The position numbers and the translations under genes are program-made. DNA of 64,000 nt from the NCBI GenBank assembly GCA_949126835.1, contig OX421492.1:40348498-40412497 (forward strand). Reading direction: 5' to 3'. Below, in pieces: positions 36,417-49,510 of this stretch; the first letter of the stretch is position 1, and every line of letters begins with the position of its first letter. Origin of the DNA: Anisus vortex (taxonomy: Eukaryota; Mollusca; Gastropoda; Planorbidae). The notes under the pieces were generated by a model, which saw only the letters and a program-made list of their open reading frames with translations, ran no database searches and had not been told where the DNA came from.

Positions 36417-36422
36417 AATAAA
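36417..36422 (+). terminator. SUGCT polyadenylation signal
   Basis: AATAAA 45 bp after the SUGCT stop codon, followed by a T-rich stretch (atgttttgttatattg). It would give a very short 3' UTR. Confidence 0.65.
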
Positions 36423-37630
36423 ATGTTTTGTTATATTGTATGATCTAATGTGCAATAGATCTGATGAATATTCAAATTAAAAAGTTCACTGGGAGAAAGC
36501 TCATTTATTGAGCAGGCTATATTGCTGTGATACTATACTACTATTTTTCAACTATTAGTTGTTGTTTTTTTATTGATAAGAACATTGTGAAGGTCTACAC
36601 AAATGGCACTGAGTAATTTTTCTATTTTGAATTCAAAGTTTCTATTTGTTCATCTTCTATGAAAAGCATACATTTGTGAAATGTGTTTTTTATTACTTTA
36701 TGTATGAAATTTATTGTAAAAGTAAATATATTAAATTAAAACAAATATATTTTATTTATATATATAGACAGTCTAGTCAAGATTCACAGATCATTATTGA
36801 CTTTATGTTTAATTTTAATAATTTAGTATTTACAAAGCTTTTTATTAAGTTTTTTACTTCTCAGTTAACAAAATGTGAGTCTCATATTTCATTTCAAATT
36901 AACATTCATTTTGATTGTCTATTTTTAATATGCAGTCAAAAATTGTCTGCAATAGATTTTTCATTTCTTATCACATTAAATGTTCACGCATTTCATCTGT
37001 TTTCATCTGTAAGTCAACTAGCAGTAATTTTCTCTCGCAGACTAGATATTTTTTTATTGCCAACTTTTCTAACCAAAATGTTCTTTTCTGAGATTGTTTG
37101 CTATACAAAAATAAAAAAATAAAAGAATATGTTGGCCTACATATAAATGCATTTTATTTCATTCAGATAAAGATGCCATGAATTTACATAGAAAATATTA
37201 ATCAGATTTCAGAAAGGAAATACAATGAATAGAAATTTTTTCAACATACAGGCCAGCCAGGGCTAGGCATGTGCAGCCTGGCTGTCCAGAGAACACTTTC
37301 ATGTCCAGTGAGTGGACAGAGGAAGCATTGTGCTATGTGTGTGAAATGAATTAAATGGTCAAATATTTAATTATAAAAAACTTTTTGAGTCTATTGCTTG
37401 TGTATGTAAAAATACTACAGATGCAAATACATAAAGTTTGAATTTTATCACAATAATTTATGGCAAAACCAACAACAGATTCGTTTGATTAGTTCAATTG
37501 AAGAACAGTATGAATTTATATAAAAAAAATATACAATAAACAACAACAAGAAGATAATGCCATGAATAAAATTTCAAGAGGTAAATGCCAGGAATTGGTA
37601 AGAAAAAATGTCAAACTGATTTGATGAATT
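36423..37630. other. AT-rich interval between convergent genes
   Basis: Separates the SUGCT and FAN1 3' ends. A 158-codon plus-strand frame (36,646-37,122) is F/I/K-rich and looks like chance in AT-rich DNA. A possible minus-strand AATAAA for FAN1 lies at 37,153-37,158 (TTTATT on the plus strand), about 475 bp past its stop. Confidence 0.5.
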
Positions 37631-40600
37631 TCACTGTCTCAGTCTCTTGGCAGCCACAGCTGTAGATGAAAACAACAAATGCTTAATATAAAAATACAAT
37701 ACAATATACTGGTTTAGATACATAATGCTCAATTGAGAATTTCAAATGAATTATGATAAATGGATGTTCATTACAAAAACTTTTGCTAATTAAATTAAAA
37801 GATGTGGTTCTTGAGAAGTTTTTTTTACTGTCTATCTGAATAAGCTTATAGGATTAACACATGCTTCTGTTTTCATCATGAAATTGTAATTTAATTCATT
37901 ATTTACATTACCAGTAGCGTATTTAGTTTATATTAACTTTTGTTTCTTAAATAGTTTCTATAAGATTTGTGATTGTGTGGTGTGATTGTACTGACCTTTG
38001 ACATGACATACTTCTGCATCAATGCCAAGGTTGAGTAAATAATCAATCCATAAGATTTGCTTATGAGACAATCTATCACCTGGTCCTTTCACTTCACAAA
38101 TCTGGTGACATACAGGTGGAAATGAAACAAGGAAAAGAAAATAGGTGTGTAATATAAATATGCAATTTTGTTTTTATAGTTCAGCTAATGGTTTCATCTG
38201 CCTTAACATATGGCTTGATATAACAGACCAGTTTTTAGAAGTTACAATGAAGATAACAATGGACTGTTAGTTGAATTCACTGTCACAATGTAAATCAATG
38301 TGATCAACATAAGAGTTTTTAGGACAATGACATAAAAAAGAATTTGTGAGTCAAAGTAAAATACAACAAGGCCAAACTATTGTTTTTGTTCCGAATTCAA
38401 TTATTTACTGGTATTACTATATATGAATGAGCACTAGAAATGTCAACAAATATATATTATATTTTGACTGAAAGTATACAAAGATTGTAAATGCAAATAC
38501 AGTTTGTGTTGTGAATAACAAAGAAGTGTCAGCATGGTGAAATGGAATTAAAATGATTTAAAAACACTCAATCTTAACTTGCTAGATTCTATGTACCAGA
38601 TAAATACCTTTATCTTTCTAGTCTGACTATTCCAAAGTGTTAGGTCTGGGAAACCACTCCTGGTGTGACGTGGACACCGGGCATAGCGAGCAAGGATTCC
38701 GCTGAGTAGACTTCCACCAAGACATAACATCAACTCCTGTTTACAATGATTAAAACCATAAACTAATTTAAGTCCAACTGTTCAACATTAACAAGGTTAC
38801 TTACCAACTAGCATCAAACATCTCGGTCATGTAATGGTTATAGTTGAAACAAAATTTAGAAGGGTTTAACATCATATACACTTTGATGTTACCTTAACAA
38901 CCTGAACAGATCTCAACCTTTCCCAGTTTATTCCTATACACTGCGATCCTTCATGTTGAAGCCATGTTTCCTCCACCATTGCTTGTAGCTCCTGCACAGA
39001 ATGAAAAAAACAAACAAAAAAACTCCCATAGTTAGTAATAAATTGTATTTCATTTACTGGTCCGACATAACTTCAGATTAGAATGCCGTTACATTTACAA
39101 CAAAATTATGGATTACAGTGGTCTGGAGTGTTACACACCTGTAGATATATTTGTGTATAAATTATCTTGATGTAATATCATCAAGTTTAGTTGATAATAT
39201 TAATATGATGTAGTCTAGAAGATGGATTTCAAGGGTTTTCCCCATCAATTCAATTCATAGACTCAGAGTCCTTGTGTATTAGTATTGGCTTCATAATCTT
39301 CAAATTGTTTCTTCCAATTAAGAAGATGAAACATATAAGGAACTGGACCCAATTCATATAATATAAACTTCAAGATAACTGAAGTAAAATTTGTGCAGAA
39401 AAGAAAATTCTTTTAATTTAATTCATAAATGCAGACGTATATACAGTAGATGCTTAGTAGTCAGGCATAAGTAGTTACAAATTACAACTGTGTTGATTAA
39501 ATTAGTGTTGAGAAGTGCTCAGATGAAATTAGGATGTTGATGAACCAATGTTTCTGCGTCGACTAAAAAGTTTCTCGGCAAAGCAAGGCATGGCGCTACT
39601 TTAGCCAGCAAAAGATAAGCCCAGCCTTTGGTAGACTAATTGGTGTTATGCAAAATTAGTGAACATCATTAAACTGTTGACCTCGTTGACTAGAATTACT
39701 TTTCAATAATTGCAACCTAAGGAAAATAAATACTTGCGAGAGATATATATTCAAAGCATACAAATCATAAGACAAGTGCATTAGCGATGTCCTTGATAAT
39801 TTTACAATTATTATTATATTATTCCAAAACAAGAGGCTTCACATTCAAATTGCCGTCCTACAGGTCAAGAGTTCAAATCCTAGTTTAAATTTAAAGCAGA
39901 GATATCTCAGTCTACCCAGCTCTAGTGTGTACCTTCGCTAGCTTGCTAAAGGGAAAGCCTGTTGTGTTAATGTGTTGGCCACACAACCTTCTTGCATACT
40001 ATGGCCATGGGACCGGTGAACACTGCGGCACTAACTGTATGAACCAACATGGAAAGGCAAACTACACTACAACAAAATTATGACCAGAATTCCCACGACA
40101 CAACTTATCTTTATTTTATATTTAATGACTTTTTACTTTTGGATTTTTTAGTTTTAGATATTCTTTGAAACTTCTATTTTATAATATCATTAATACATAA
40201 GGAAAGGGTTATATAGAGCTGAATTACCTCAACGGAGCTATCTGCTAATTGTCCCAGTTTTTTCTCAATCACATCCTTTCTCCTTTCATAAAAAGATTCA
40301 GAGCTGAAATCTAGAGGAAGAACTTGAAATGGGCTGTGAAAGGCATCAGGTAGTGGCATGAAAATAACATCCCAGAAAAATAATGCAAACAGTGTAGTGA
40401 CTATTGATCCTTCTGCGTGGATTCCTACAGATAAATAAAGTTGTAATGAATTTTTGATACTCTTGTACAGTGAAAAAATGATAAATAAGTGACATAAAGT
40501 GTACTCTGAATTACCTGGGGATAATGCTGGGGGAAACAGACATGGACAAATTCAAGTTGTCCATTTTTTGTAGAGTTTAAAAATATAACTATTTGCATTG

Positions 40601-43600
40601 ACAGATTTGTTTATAATAAATACCTTTAGGTGTAACAGGAGAAAAGAGCTATTATATTTTGTGTGTTTATTTTATAGATAACACAGTATTACACCCAGTT
40701 TTTTTATAATAAATACCTTTAGGTGTAACAGGAGAAAAGAGCTATTATATTTTGTGTGTTTATATTATAGATAACACAGTATTACACTCAGTGTTTTTTA
40801 AACTATTATAAATGATAGACTATTACACTTTACATAGGAAAAATTCCAAACATAATTATTCTACTTTTGAATGACATTATAAATTGAACAAAATATTTAA
40901 ATGAATTTTAGTTTCACTGAGGGAAATATCTTTATTTTTAAAAATTTGCTTTCATCATTTATTTTGTGCTGCTAAGCAAAGTTTAAGAATAAAATGTTAA
41001 ATGTTGTAGCATAAGTAAATGTCAATTTGTGTTTTGGGAAGTGAAAATATTAATTTTCCATCTCATCAAAAACATAATAAAGAAACAACTGATTTTGTGA
41101 TTGGCATAAAAATTACTTTAAAATGTAAATTTGAAATAAACAAACCAGAAGTAAAACCATTCTTCTTGTAATAACCCAAGACAAATTCCTCCACACCACA
41201 CACAGTCATGTCTTGGGAATTCCCCTCAGCATAGGACTCATCCGTTAAAAATTTGGTGCCATTGGTACTAACACCATCATGTAGAACTCTACCTTCTAGA
41301 AACACCTGCATGTCGTAGTACAGGGATAAAATATATTTTGTAGTCATCTTCAAGTCTTTCTAGACAAGAACTAAAAATCTAACAAAAGTTTATATTTTTT
41401 GGTTCAGCTGTTTTAGAATGTAATTTATATTTTTTTAAATCATAATAATAATTGAAATATTCAAAAATACATATATCTATCCAGCTAGACAACATAAAGA
41501 CGCATAACATATTACTGTAAATATGAAGTTGTTTTTCAATTTAAAATATTTAGTTATTTACCTTTGGAAATTCTTTGACTGGCTCATGATAAAATTCTAT
41601 AAGTCTATCTTTAAGCTTTGATTTTCCTTTCTGACATATACTCTCAGCTCTAAGAAACAAGGCCAGCCTGTGACCTCCAATGACGTGTTTATCTCCTAGA
41701 CCTTCAGCAATGACATCCAGAGCCTACAAAACAAAATAAATGTATTAAAAAAAATGCACATTGCTACAAGTGTGAGTCACAATTATCTGTAAAATCAATT
41801 CCAACCTTGTCTGGCTGTTTGAGATGGGCATCAAGGTTTAAGGCCAAACGTTCCCACCAGTAGCCGCGATGGCTGCAATTATACAGTGACTGAGAAAGGA
41901 GTTTCTTCAAGAGCACCACAGCAGCAGAGAAGTCCTTACGACGTTGCAAAATGTCTATAGCCGCTGTCATCAAGCGATTAATGACGGAGGATGCAGTGAA
42001 TGACCTGAGGTAGTCTGGCAAGTTTCTATTCCACCTATAATTTTAATAGATTATGTATCAGAACTATTCCACCTATAATTTTAATAGATTATGTATCAGA
42101 ACTATTCCACCTATAATTTTAATAGATTATGTATCAGAACTATTCCACCTATACTTTTAATAGATTATGTATCAGAACAGGCATAAAAAAGTAACAAACA
42201 CACAGCACATATGGAAGTCTATTATAACAATTTTTTTGTTACCTTTCAATGTTTTCATCAGCTCTAAGAAGTTCCCATTGTTCTTCGACACATTTAAAAA
42301 CATTATAAGCTTTTTCCCACTGGTGTCTTTGAATACAACTGAGTAAATCAGCCTCAAGTTGTAAGGCTTGTTCAAACCTAGATAAAAAAGGGGGTGCATT
42401 CAAAATATACTTTAATAATGTTGATAACCACAATTACTAAAAGGAAATAATAAAAATGACCAAATGATTTGGTAAACATTTAAAAAGAACTTATTTTAAG
42501 GTTTTCAAAACAAAATATTGCTGGAGGGAATGGGGGCTGTCTATGAAGTGGACTTTTGGTTAGGGTCGGAGGATGGTTCTTACTCAAATTTTATTATGCA
42601 CCTATATACAAAATATTTTGATTGCAGAAACTCATGCTAAAATATAAAATATTTAATTTAAAGTAAAATGTATGAAACTCAACTTGTATTAGAACTAATT
42701 ATGAATTACCTAATAACATCTTCTCGGTCACTATAAATATTGTGAACTTTGTCTACAGTGTATGTTGGATAAATGACTTTTCCCATATTCACCATCAACA
42801 TTTGGAACCTAAAAAGAAAAGCAAAAAGTGCATGAATAGTTGATAACACAGTTCTAACAGTGTCTTTTCAGAGAAATATGAAAAATAAAAGTTGTACTTC
42901 ATAATTTACATTTCATTGAGTTATAAATAATTAAACAATTAGACATCTCTATATTTACATGATGTAATTTAATAAATTGTAGAAATATAAAAAAATAATA
43001 AAAGTGACAAAAATATTTTCTTTCAAAGCTACAAGAGACATATCTTTGCTTTTACTAATATCAGTATTAAAGCATACACATTTAGTATAAGTATGTGATG
43101 TTTTATAGTTATAATTAAACTTTGTAGTATTAGTAAACATTTTTGGTAGCTTTATCATTTAAAATAAATTTGCCTTAACTAAATAAACCATGATTTTCAA
43201 GGAATGTTAACAATTTAACAAATAAAATTTTTTATGTTTTGCCTAACTTGATGTTTTAATATTTTTTTATCATTTTTACATACAGTTGAGTTTGTCCACT
43301 AGCTCCTGTGTCATCATCTACAGCGGTATTTACCACAGAATATAACATCATAACTCGAACAAAAACTTTCCTAGGCTCAGATCTGAGTTTGAATATACCA
43401 TTCAGAAACTTTTTGGCTCTGTAGAATATAAAATTAAATGACTTATAGTGGCATTGCAAAAAAAACAACAACAAAAAAAACAAAAAACAAAGATATAGTA
43501 AGAGAACTATTTTTTGTTTAGCTTTTTGCCTCACAAATAAATGTTGATGGTTTTTGTTCACAAAACTACAGCCATCTACTGCTTTTCTTGTATCAGCCAA

Positions 43601-45985
43601 GTTTTCCTTAGCCATCCTCACCCCACCCCTCAAACCATAGTTGCTTGCAGAGTTGCTGTTAAAAGCTCCAAAGGCTTATTTTCACTGGTATTCCGAAGGT
43701 ATTCTTATGGTCCTTGGTGTTCATTTCCCAACATGAAAATCATGGTCTCCTCATGCCTAGAGAGTCTTGGTGTATGTTCATTTAGTGGTAGGCCTAGTTT
43801 GTGTTTTACATTATCATCATTGACTGAGGCTCCACTAGTGCAAACACAAGTCCTGACAGTATTCAGTATTAAGTCACAGGCTTCAAACGTTTTGTCTTTC
43901 AAGCTTACCACCTGGACAATCTTTAATAAAGTTAACTCAGAGAACTAAATAAATTAATGTCAATGACATTTACCTTTTTTTTTTCAAATTAAGCAACTTC
44001 ACAAATTGTATTAGTTATCCCGTTAAGAAACTATTTATGCTAGTTATGAAAAAACAATTTATGAAATAAATAACTTAAAGAAATGTTTTTTCTCCCACAA
44101 ATATTTATTATATCTGTGAGTTAAAATGACCGAGGGGAGATCTCTAAAGTTAATCCAACCTAACTTTAAATAAAACAAAACATGTGTTAATGAATATTGT
44201 TCTTGCCTATTATCTTCACATTATGGACTGGTGGAAATATATCCTATATGCTGTTCTATTTTAATAAAACATGTTCTTTGATCGGGAACCATCCAAAGTC
44301 AAAGGGAAAATTATGGAAAATTAATTGTACTTACTTATAGCCATTTCTAATTATGATGCCCTTATTAAGGAGAAGAATGAAACTTACTTTGTGAGCATTT
44401 CTTTAGCAATGTCTCCAGATCTGTTTCCAAACAGAGTGCTAATAGAACTTCTCTGTGATATTTTCATAAGTTCATTGACCAACTGTCCTTTTTGGTGAAT
44501 ATTTGTGGTAATGTGATACGATTTTGCAAGGGTCTTAATGTCCGACGCTGGGAGTGATAACAAAACTTCCTCCAAATCATTTAGGTCATCATCTAAAAGA
44601 TAATTTATATTTTCTTAGAACAAATACAGAAACAATTGGAGAAACAGACCAAAAAATGCACAAGAACCTTTTTTGACTAGATATAAAAGGAACATTATAG
44701 CAATTGATAAGCAAAGAAATGTTGAGTAGTTACCACTATTCATAAATCCATTTTTTTCAAGTTCCTTTAAATATGGACTCAAGTCCTCTGCAATTTCAGG
44801 ATAATTTAATTTACTTAGAGGAATCCAGTTCAGCTTTCGACAAAACATTCTGATATACACTTTTTTGGCAGCGTCTTAAAAAAAAGCACATACCAGAAAA
44901 TTGAATAGAATTGTGTTCATTCTCAAAATATATATATATTTACAAATCAAAGTATAAATTCAGATATTTTGATATTTTGCTAGACCCTATTGTTGAAAGG
45001 TAATGAAAGAAAACAACAGTTTAACAACTTGTATATATAATCTCTTTTACTTTACAAACACGGTTTAAAAACAAACTGTTATAATTTAATAAGGGAAGAA
45101 ATCATAATATTGATCATTATAAATTGGATTAATGCAGAATTTACCTGTTAATGCTTGGTAGGCTGAGATTATAGACATATCATCCGAGTTAAACAACAAC
45201 AGATTGGAAGCATCATTAATGACAGAGTTTAATATTGCCTCAAAATTGCTCAAGTAATAAGGCACTTTAAATGCACTAACAGTATTTTCTAATACTTCAT
45301 CATTTGTGATAGTTTCCTCTTTGATATCTATTTCATTAGGGGTTGGTATAAGTACATCCTTGATAGGATTGTTCGTTTTTGTGTCTTTACAAATGTCTTG
45401 TTGCTCAGTATTTGACAACGTAACACCTGATATATTCTGTTCTTGTAAAGAGTTTTCATCTAGTTTACCAAACTTTGAATCCACTTCTTTTTGATGTTCT
45501 GACGAGTCATCTGTGCACAAGTGTTCTGAAGTGAAAACTAGTGATGTATCAACAGTTAATTCATCAGAATGTGTCAAAACACTCTGTGATATAGAAACAT
45601 TATCTTCCACCTGCTTTGTTGTTTCCTTTGCTTTCTCCTGAACATTTTTATTTGGTGAATCAACAACTAAAGCTGTGCAAGAAAATTCCAAACCACTACT
45701 TCTGCTTGCAGGCTTATTGAGTGATAGTTTTCTTTTTTTGGCACAACCTTTTGTCAATGAGTTTTGTGAAGTGCTTAAGATTGAACCAATATCATTGCTT
45801 CCATTCTTAAAATAAGGAGAAACTATTTCCACTTTCGTAATTTGTAGATCATCATCTAATTCTATTTCTGAAGAAGATTGACTTTTATTTTGAAGCTTTT
45901 CATTTTGTTTTTGGAACAAAGAAGTTATTGAGTGCATCTGAATACTTGGTGCATGTGATAATTTTTTATTTTTTTTTGGACTCAT
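37631..45985 (-). CDS. FAN1: FAN1 orthologue, Fanconi-associated nuclease 1
   Basis: Structure-specific nuclease for interstrand crosslink repair in the nucleus. Fourteen coding exons join in frame to 888 aa (human about 1,017): 45985-45145, 44874-44734, 44592-44388, 43418-43284, 42808-42710, 42377-42243, 42034-41806, 41723-41562, 41305-41146, 40424-40228, 38991-38893, 38736-38608, 38101-37996, 37659-37631. All introns have GT-AG ends. The N-terminus is low complexity with SPYF at 56-59, the MLH1-binding motif known in human FAN1. Then the SAP/winged-helix part ([33 protein letters not shown]), TPR part ([17 protein letters not shown]) and VRR-NUC domain. Likely catalytic residues: E707 (GIHAEGS), D832 (GFPDLTLWN), E847 and K849 ([13 protein letters not shown]). 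The C2HC UBZ finger of the human N-terminus is not visible. Weakest splice site: donor GTTTGT at 41145. Confidence 0.95.
39860..40060 (+). mobile_element. degenerate tRNA-derived SINE in a FAN1 intron
   Basis: Contains gtcaagagttcaaatcctag (B-box-like), then ctagtgtgtacc, gctaaagggaaagcc, ttggccacacaaccttcttg and catgggaccggtgaacactg, co-linear with 52,600-52,720. It lies in the intron between the exons at 40,228 and 38,991, antisense to FAN1. Confidence 0.6.
40615..40800. repeat. 93-bp tandem duplication in a FAN1 intron
   Basis: Two nearly identical copies containing aaatacctttaggtgtaaca (tacctttagg at 40,621 and 40,714), in the intron between the exons at 41,146 and 40,424. Confidence 0.92.
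42027..42178. repeat. 38-bp tandem repeat spanning the FAN1 exon 7 acceptor
   Basis: Four copies of a 38-bp unit (ctattccacctataatttta, then atagattatgtatcagaa). Read on the minus strand, each carries attatag|gtgg, the acceptor and first bases of exon 7. The acceptor that continues in frame is the one at 42034; identical sites lie 38 and 76 bp upstream (42072, 42110) and a variant, agtatag|gtgg, at 42148. Confidence 0.93.
43490..43950 (-). pseudogene. coding-like fragment of unknown origin in a FAN1 intron
   Basis: On the minus strand, 43,911-43,705 reads [20 protein letters not shown] then [19 protein letters not shown] and a stop. The following sequence continues with protein-like composition ([20 protein letters not shown], later [16 protein letters not shown]) past two stops. 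It differs from the AT-rich intron around it and could be a decayed transposon or processed gene fragment. I do not recognise the family. Confidence 0.3.
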
Positions 45986-46009
45986 TTTTATTCATATTGA
46001 AAATTTGTT

Positions 46010-46544
46010 TCAATGAAATGTAAGCTGTAATTTGTAATTATAATCATCTGAAACAGTGAAAGTCTGAAAGTGAAAGAAGTAGGCCTACACAACAAGTTTT
46101 TTAATCTTTAAAAAAATGTTTTTCGTAAATGCTGAATTTTAAATTAAATTTATTAACCGTACTCATTCATTCAATTTGTTTTTAACTTGTAAAGAAACCT
46201 ATAAAATATAGAACAAAAAAAAAAGCATATTATTAAACCTGTTATAGTTATTTAGGCCTACTATTTAGCTTGAATTAGTGAAAATAAAACAGAGTATATT
46301 CCCTTCGTTTATAAAACTTTTCTTTCAAAACAGAAGAATGTGCTTGTTTTTCATTCTTTTAGACCACTGACATATATAAAATATTTTCGCTAAAAAGAAT
46401 CAACTGAAAACTTTTTGGACGGAAAAAAATATTCAGAGGGAAGGATTGGCTCAACATGAATGTTTATGGAGATTCCCCCGCAGATTAAAGAATGCATTTA
46501 GACTCTATGTGGGAATTAATAAGATGCATTAAAATAATATTTCT
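46010..46544. other. FAN1 upstream region
   Basis: AT-rich sequence upstream of the FAN1 start. No CpG-rich patch, TATA box or transposon end identified, so no promoter could be placed. Confidence 0.35.
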
Positions 46545-46860
46545 AATTTAGAAATACAACCCAATAACTGCCTGATGCAATATGTTCAGATAAACATAAA
46601 GTACGGTGTAAAGATATAAACACTTTCCTTATGAAAGAACAAATGCATATAGGCTAAGACGCTAAGTAGCCTACTCTTTCTTCCCGATTGGCATTCGGGC
46701 ATGGGATGGGTTGCCTGAACAAACCAGGAAAACCAGTTACTTAGCATCATTTAAAACACTAATATAGATGCAAGACTAGACTCGGACCACTGATGGCTGG
46801 AGGACGAAATATTCTTCTTTATAGAAGGAGCGTCTGTAATATATAATATAAGATTTGGAA
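46545..46860 (+). mobile_element. 3' end of a CR1/Jockey-like LINE
   Basis: After a damaged stretch, the plus strand at about 46,676 reads SFFPIGIRAWDGLPEQTRKT then LASFKTLI and a stop, the usual C-terminus of CR1/Jockey reverse transcriptases. The 3' UTR ends agaaggagcgtctgtaatat followed by ataatataag. Related 3' ends are at 25,640-25,820 (+) and 27,385-27,560 (-). Confidence 0.72.
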
Positions 46861-46879
46861 GTTCAGAATCAGAGTAAAT

Positions 46880-49510
46880 GGGTTGGAGGGGTTAACTTTG
46901 ACTTAATCCTGTATATCCACATAGGAGCATAGGGCCGCAATTTCCACATGGGGCGCAGGGCATTGAAAGCAAGCCTGGCCTTGTTGATCCTGCTCTTTAT
47001 GTCTTCATCTGTTCCTCCGTCACGACTCACCACACTTCCCAGTTTCCCAGGTAAAAAATTTGTCCGTGTCTATTATTTCTTCATCATCTAGCTGTATTGA
47101 CATGTCCTGTTCATTATTTATCCTCATGACTTCTGTTTTCCTTTTATTTATTTTTAGGCCAACCTTTCTCGCCTCTTCGGACAGTTTAGTTTAGATTGTG
47201 TGTCTTGCTGTCTATGTGAGAGGAGAGCGACATCGTCTGCAAAGTCCAAGTCTTCTAGCTTCTTTGTGAAAGTCCATTGAATGCATGTGCTGTTTCCCAA
47301 GGTTGTCTTATTCACTTATTCATGATCCAGTCTATTACAATTAAAAAGATCAGCGGTGACAGCATGCAGCCCTGACGCCCACCGGTCTTCACAGTAAATG
47401 GACTGGTTAGCTTTCCTTTATGGATGACTTGGCAGCAACAGTCTTCATATAGTTTCTTGGTGATGTTGATGAATTTTGATGGGATGCCGTAGTGGCTCAT
47501 TAACTTCCAGGTGGTTTCTCTATCCACACTGTCGAAAGCTTTTTCAAAGTCTACAAACGTCATGTACAAGGGAGATTACTATTCTAAAGATTGTTCAAAG
47601 ATTATCCGCAAAGTGGCAATGTGGTCAGTACATGATCGGTCTTGTCGAAAACCTGCTTGTTCTGGCCTAAGTTTCACATCTAGGGCTTCCATCAGTCTCT
47701 CTAAGATAATCCTGGTCAGGACTTTGCCTGGAACTGAGAGAAGACTTATCCCTCTCCAGTTGCTGCACGCAGAGAGATCATCTTTTTTCCTTTTTTTCGG
47801 TAGCTTGACCATGTAGTCTAGTTTCCATTCATATGGCACTTGTTCCTCTTCCCAATTTTTTTTATAGTAGTAGCTGGAGCATCTCTGCTGATAATGCTGG
47901 GTCTGCTTTTAGTGCCTCTGGTGGGATGCCATCTGGTCTAGCTGCCTTACCGTTTTTAATAGAATGGATGGCTTTGATGATTTCTGCCTTAGAAGGAGGA
48001 CCTGTGTTGACATTGAGGTGCTCATTTTCTGGTGGGATGTCTGGGGGAGATAGTGGTGGGGATCGGTTAAGTACCTCCTTGAAGTGCTGACCCACCTATC
48101 TCTCTGTCCTACATCGCTTGTTATGACTTTGCCATTACTGTCCTTGACTGGTTTGTTGGGATTGGAACTCTTGCCAGATAGGGCTCTTTTTATCTCGTAC
48201 AATCTTTTCATGTTTCCCTGACCAGCTGCTGTTTCTGCCTCTTCTTTCATTTCATGAATGAAACGCCTATTATCTTCTCTTGCACTCTTCTTCACTGTGC
48301 AGTTGATTTCCCAATATTGTCTTCTCAAGTTTTCTTTGTCATGTTCACTTTGGATTGGTTTATTTTCTGTTTAATCTCTCTCCTGGCCTCTATCTTGCTC
48401 CATGTCTCTGGTGTCATCCATGCCTTTTGCTCTCTTTTTCTCTTCCCTAAGATCTCAGTGCATGCTGTTTTCCAGATTTGTTGTATTTTTTTCCCAGTGT
48501 TCCTCTATAATTTCCTTTATTAGTTCTGAAAGGGCTTCGTATCTATTTTTAACAGTGCATTTATAAGCCTCTTTTGCAGCTTCATTTTTTAGATACTGTG
48601 TGTTAAACTTGTGGTTAGGTTTATCTGCAAATTCCTTGAAGGCTTTTAGCTTTGTTTTCAATGTTCCAACCAGAAGCTGGTGGTCTGAAGCTACGTCAGC
48701 ACCACGTTTCACCCTAACATCCAATAGGCTTCTTCGCCATTTGCGTGAAACTGTAAAATGGTCAATCTGGTTTTCTGTATTTCCATCTGGAGAAGTCCAT
48801 GTTGTTTTGTGGATGGTCTTGTGTGGAAAGACTGTCCCACTAATGACGAGATCATTGAAAGCACAGGGGTCAGCAAAGAGCTCACGGTTTTCATTCATGT
48901 TTCCAACTCCGTTTCTACCCATGATGAGCTCTCTGTCTGTGTTGTCCACGCCCACTTTGGCATTCATGTCACCCATGACTATTATCATGTCTCTTTTTGG
49001 TGTGTGGTCAATCACAGCTTGTAGTGACCCATAGACATTTTCTTTATCTTCTTCCTTCGCTGCATTAGTCGGAGCGTAGCATTGAATGATGGTGGTTTTT
49101 CTGCCTTTTGCCTTGAATCGTGCAGAGATTAGTCTTGGAGAGATTGGTTCCCATGATATTAATGCCTTTGTTGCTTCTGGTGATAGCATCAATGCTACTC
49201 CTTGAGTGTGGTCATGGTTTTGATCCTCATGGCCAGAAAAGATGATTGTCTCTCCTGTGTCTAGTCTAGATTGGCCATTACCATTCCACCGAGTCTCACA
49301 TAATCCCAGGACCTTGATATCATATTTTCTCATTTATTTTGCTACCCGGGCAGACCTGCTGGCTTCTAAAGGGTTCTTATATTACAGGTCCCTATTCTAG
49401 ATTTTGCTTTCGCCGTGATGAGGTTTGTCTTCGGGAGAAGAAGAACCTCTCTGACTAAGCTTGCGTTGGTTTGGTGTAGTTTTGGTTTCTGTAGCATTTA
49501 AGGGTTAAGG
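46880..49510 (-). pseudogene. decayed RTE-type LINE, minus strand
   Basis: Related to the intact element at 28,962 but broken by frameshifts. Order on the minus strand: 5' part at 49,505-49,480 (ctacagaaaccaaaactaca); endonuclease 49,333-48,600 (LGLCETRWNGNG, CYAPTN, GDMNAKVG, TENQIDH, RGADVASDHQLL); linker to 48,330; RT start 48,095-47,862 (NGKAARPDGIPPEALK); 47,839-47,579 (SNWRGISLLSVPGKV, RPEQAGFRQDRSCTDHI); 47,569-47,312 ([29 protein letters not shown]); then LDFADDVALLSHRQQD near 47,250-47,210 in another frame. The 3' end is missing. At least four frame changes separate these blocks. Confidence 0.93.

Noticed and set aside
36646..37122. 158-codon plus-strand ORF between SUGCT and FAN1
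   Set aside because: F/I/K-rich translation of AT-rich DNA, no domain, and no support beyond length.
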